DNA of 64,000 nucleotides, taken from Porphyra umbilicalis (Eukaryota; Rhodophyta; Bangiophyceae; Bangiales; Bangiaceae). The notes below the pieces were generated by a model that was not told the origin of the DNA, ran no database searches, and worked only from the letters and a program-made list of their open reading frames with translations. The position numbers and the translations under genes are program-made. Shown piece after piece: positions 62,309 through 64,000 of this stretch (position 1 is the first letter of the stretch; every line of letters starts with the position of its first letter). Location of the stretch: assembly GCA_002049455.2 (NCBI GenBank), contig KV918762.1, positions 736,934 through 800,933 on the forward strand, read 5' to 3'.

Positions 62309-62794
62309 GTGGATCTCCGCGTTGGTCTGCCGTCGATAACCGCCCGTGCCACAACGATGGCGTCGCCGCCCGACCTTCTCAAGTTGGACACGATCGCTAG
62401 CGGTATGCCGGAAAGTACATTCGCGGGGACCCCAGCGGTCATTAGAACAGGAGGACCCGCCGCCGGATCCGGGACTCTCTTCACTCCGCCTTGACCATTG
62501 GCGGACCTCGTGGACGAAACGGTACGGCGGGTCACGCCCGGGGCCGATGCCTTTCTCCCTCGACGTCACGACAAACGGACGGGATTGGTGGATCAAGATC
62601 ATGGTTCGGCGCCGCCTCTGGCCAAGGCAGATATGGACACGGCGCTGTCGACGTTCCGCGAGTCGTTATTGGCCGACGTTTCTCGGGTCATGGCGGCTAG
62701 CCCCGCAGGCTCTGCTCAATGTAGCGGTTCTAAGCACCACCACGTTGGTTCGTCGTCTGGCCGAAGTGACCTCTTGATCAGCTCGGTCCGTTGA
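62309..62794 (+). pseudogene. Unrecognised ORF between the inverted arms, one stop
   Basis: Frame MDLRVGLPSITARATTMASP to 62494 (TGA at 62492), continuing in phase as LADLVDETVRRVTPGADAFL, then ADMDTALSTFRESLLADVSR and a Ser/His-rich tail, ending 62794. Protein-like texture on both sides of the stop suggests one decayed gene, probably a gag-like product. The last part (SGSKHHHVGSSSGRSDLL) is also present in G1 (28724 onward), where the frame stays open much longer. Confidence 0.4.
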
Positions 62795-64000
62795 AGGAAC
62801 TGCCCTTGAAATCGACCCACAGCCCAGCCTTCCCCCAACGGGAGGAGAGGATCACGGCAAAGCCCAGGGGGGAATCGTAGTCCAAAGCACAGTTGGTTTT
62901 ATCAAACGGCGACGGGGACGGCGCCCCCGCTGTCAATAAATCCCTCCCAAACCGAACGCCGGTGGCCAAAGTAGCCACCCCAAATGCGCCAAACAGATAA
63001 ATCCCTCCAAAGCGAAAAGTTCAAACAAGTAGTAGGGGGACTGGGAAAACCACTTGGGAAAAGCGCCGCCCCCGACCGAATCCAATCTCCCCGAGATCTG
63101 GACAGGTCATTCCCTTGCTGGCCCGGATCGGGATATTTTGGGACGGCCCCCGGGGGTCTGCTGTCCACAGCTGAGGGGACACGCCCCTTCCAACTGGGGA
63201 CCCCCGACCGCCACACAGCCCCCTCGTCGCGTGACGTGGCGTCCCTGCCCGTCCCGCGACGACCCCTGAGGAGGGGGTTCCGGCCCTGCCCCCTGGCCGG
63301 GTGCCAGCCACAACCGCCACCCCCCCCCCCCCCCGATCCTCGCCCCAGGGGGGTTGTCGAGGTCGGTCCGCGGACGGGATCGGCCCCACGCGACACCGGC
63401 GTGGCGTGGTGTTCGGCCCGCACGGGTGTCCCGCGGCCCCCACACATCCGAGACACACGTTGGCCCAACCCCTTCCCGTGGGCTCACACGCACACCCCGG
63501 GCTCACCGCGCCCCCCACACAGGCGACTCCACGACTCCCCCACGCCACCCCACGACGTGACCCTCCGCGCTCGCTGCGACGCGGTGTTCGTTGACTCGTT
63601 CCTCCGCCCACCCCACGACGTGCCGTCCACCCCCCCGTGGTGCCCGCCGCTTCTTGCTTCTGTCGGCCCCCGGGGGTCCCCCCCCCTTCCACCCCTCCTT
63701 GTCGGACCGAGAACCCGGCGGCCGCCCGTCGACGGGGCGCCCGTGCCCGCGTCGTCCTCCGTGATGGCCGACGAGGAGATGCGCTACCAGACCGTCGTGG
63801 GCCCACTGCCCGTCTTGTCCAACCCTGCGACGTGGGCGCCCGCGTGGGCCCGTGAGGAGGCCCGCATGGGGGTGGCGGGGTCGCTGGCCCACGCGACGTT
63901 TCGGGGCATCGACTCGACGCGCCCCTCCAACCCGTTCGCCAAGCACATCGCGGCGATGCCGCACACCCTCGTGCCTTCCGTGGACGACCGCGCCACGTCG
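62715..64000 (+). mobile_element. Unrecognised repeated element, copy G2 (runs off the right edge)
   Basis: Direct copy of 28718-30050. Contains the right inverted arm (about 62876-63218), C-rich sequence, then an ORF from 63764. Homology to G1 is high throughout; the main length differences are in the poly-C tracts. Confidence 0.7.
63764..64000 (+). CDS. Hypothetical G-element protein, N-terminus (open at the window end)
   Basis: Starts MADEEMRYQTVVGPLPVLSN and stays open to 64000 (79 codons). Includes SLAHATFRGIDSTRPSNPFA and LVPSVDDRATS, both conserved in G1 (29910 onward). The conservation between two dispersed copies, mostly as substitutions that keep the protein text, argues it is a real coding sequence of a mobile element. 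No family recognised. Confidence 0.5.
   Translation, partial: MADEEMRYQTVVGPLPVLSNPATWAPAWAREEARMGVAGSLAHATFRGIDSTRPSNPFAKHIAAMPHTLVPSVDDRATS

Overview
This 64 kb window is eukaryotic nuclear DNA from a GC-rich, transposon-packed genome. The evidence is GT-AG introns at conserved positions, LTR retrotransposons of both the Ty1/copia and Ty3/gypsy groups, and Plavaka-type transposase genes. There are no bacterial operons, no rRNA and no tRNA that I can support. The GC richness and element mix would fit a red alga or a basidiomycete fungus, but that is a guess; I see no host gene that would decide it.

Left part (1-18163). A copia element (A, minus) runs off the left edge and is inserted in a gypsy-like element (C, minus: protease, gag, PBS, 5' LTR). 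C's LTR abuts a Plavaka-like transposase pseudogene (8081-10347, minus, with introns). That gene is cut on its other side by a full-length copia element (H, 10348-15306, minus) with an unbroken 1308-residue gag-pol frame. H abuts a broken gypsy element (D, plus). Middle (18164-44687). An LTR scrap and short repeats lead to a decayed gag-like frame (K, 20646-22696). Then comes a chromodomain gypsy element (E, minus) carrying a 441-bp MITE, followed by an unrecognised repeated element (G1) and a C-type LTR with a gag start (J). A 302-bp tandem repeat and a striking 103-bp satellite (33909-35148) follow. Next is a better-preserved sister of E (F, minus: partial pol, intact gag, PBS, 5' LTR), then another C-type gag and LTR (I).

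Right part (44688-64000). A second Plavaka-like transposase gene (plus) is split by a full-length copia element (B, 45465-51395) with perfect AACCC target duplications; the gene's reading frame joins across the insertion. About 7 kb with no recognisable gene follows. The window ends with a second copy of the G element (G2), whose left side carries an inverted arm.

Most interesting: the gag/pol junctions of F and C each hold a canonical -1 frameshift signal (AAAAAAC and GGGAAAC). Each lies one codon before the gag stop and 6-7 nt ahead of a perfect stem, and the downstream frame is open into the protease. Other highlights are the indel-free 103-bp satellite, the compensatory change in an LTR hairpin, copia-type half-tRNA primer sites, the palindrome cluster in B, the TA-flanked MITE, and in-frame UGA codons shared by E and F.
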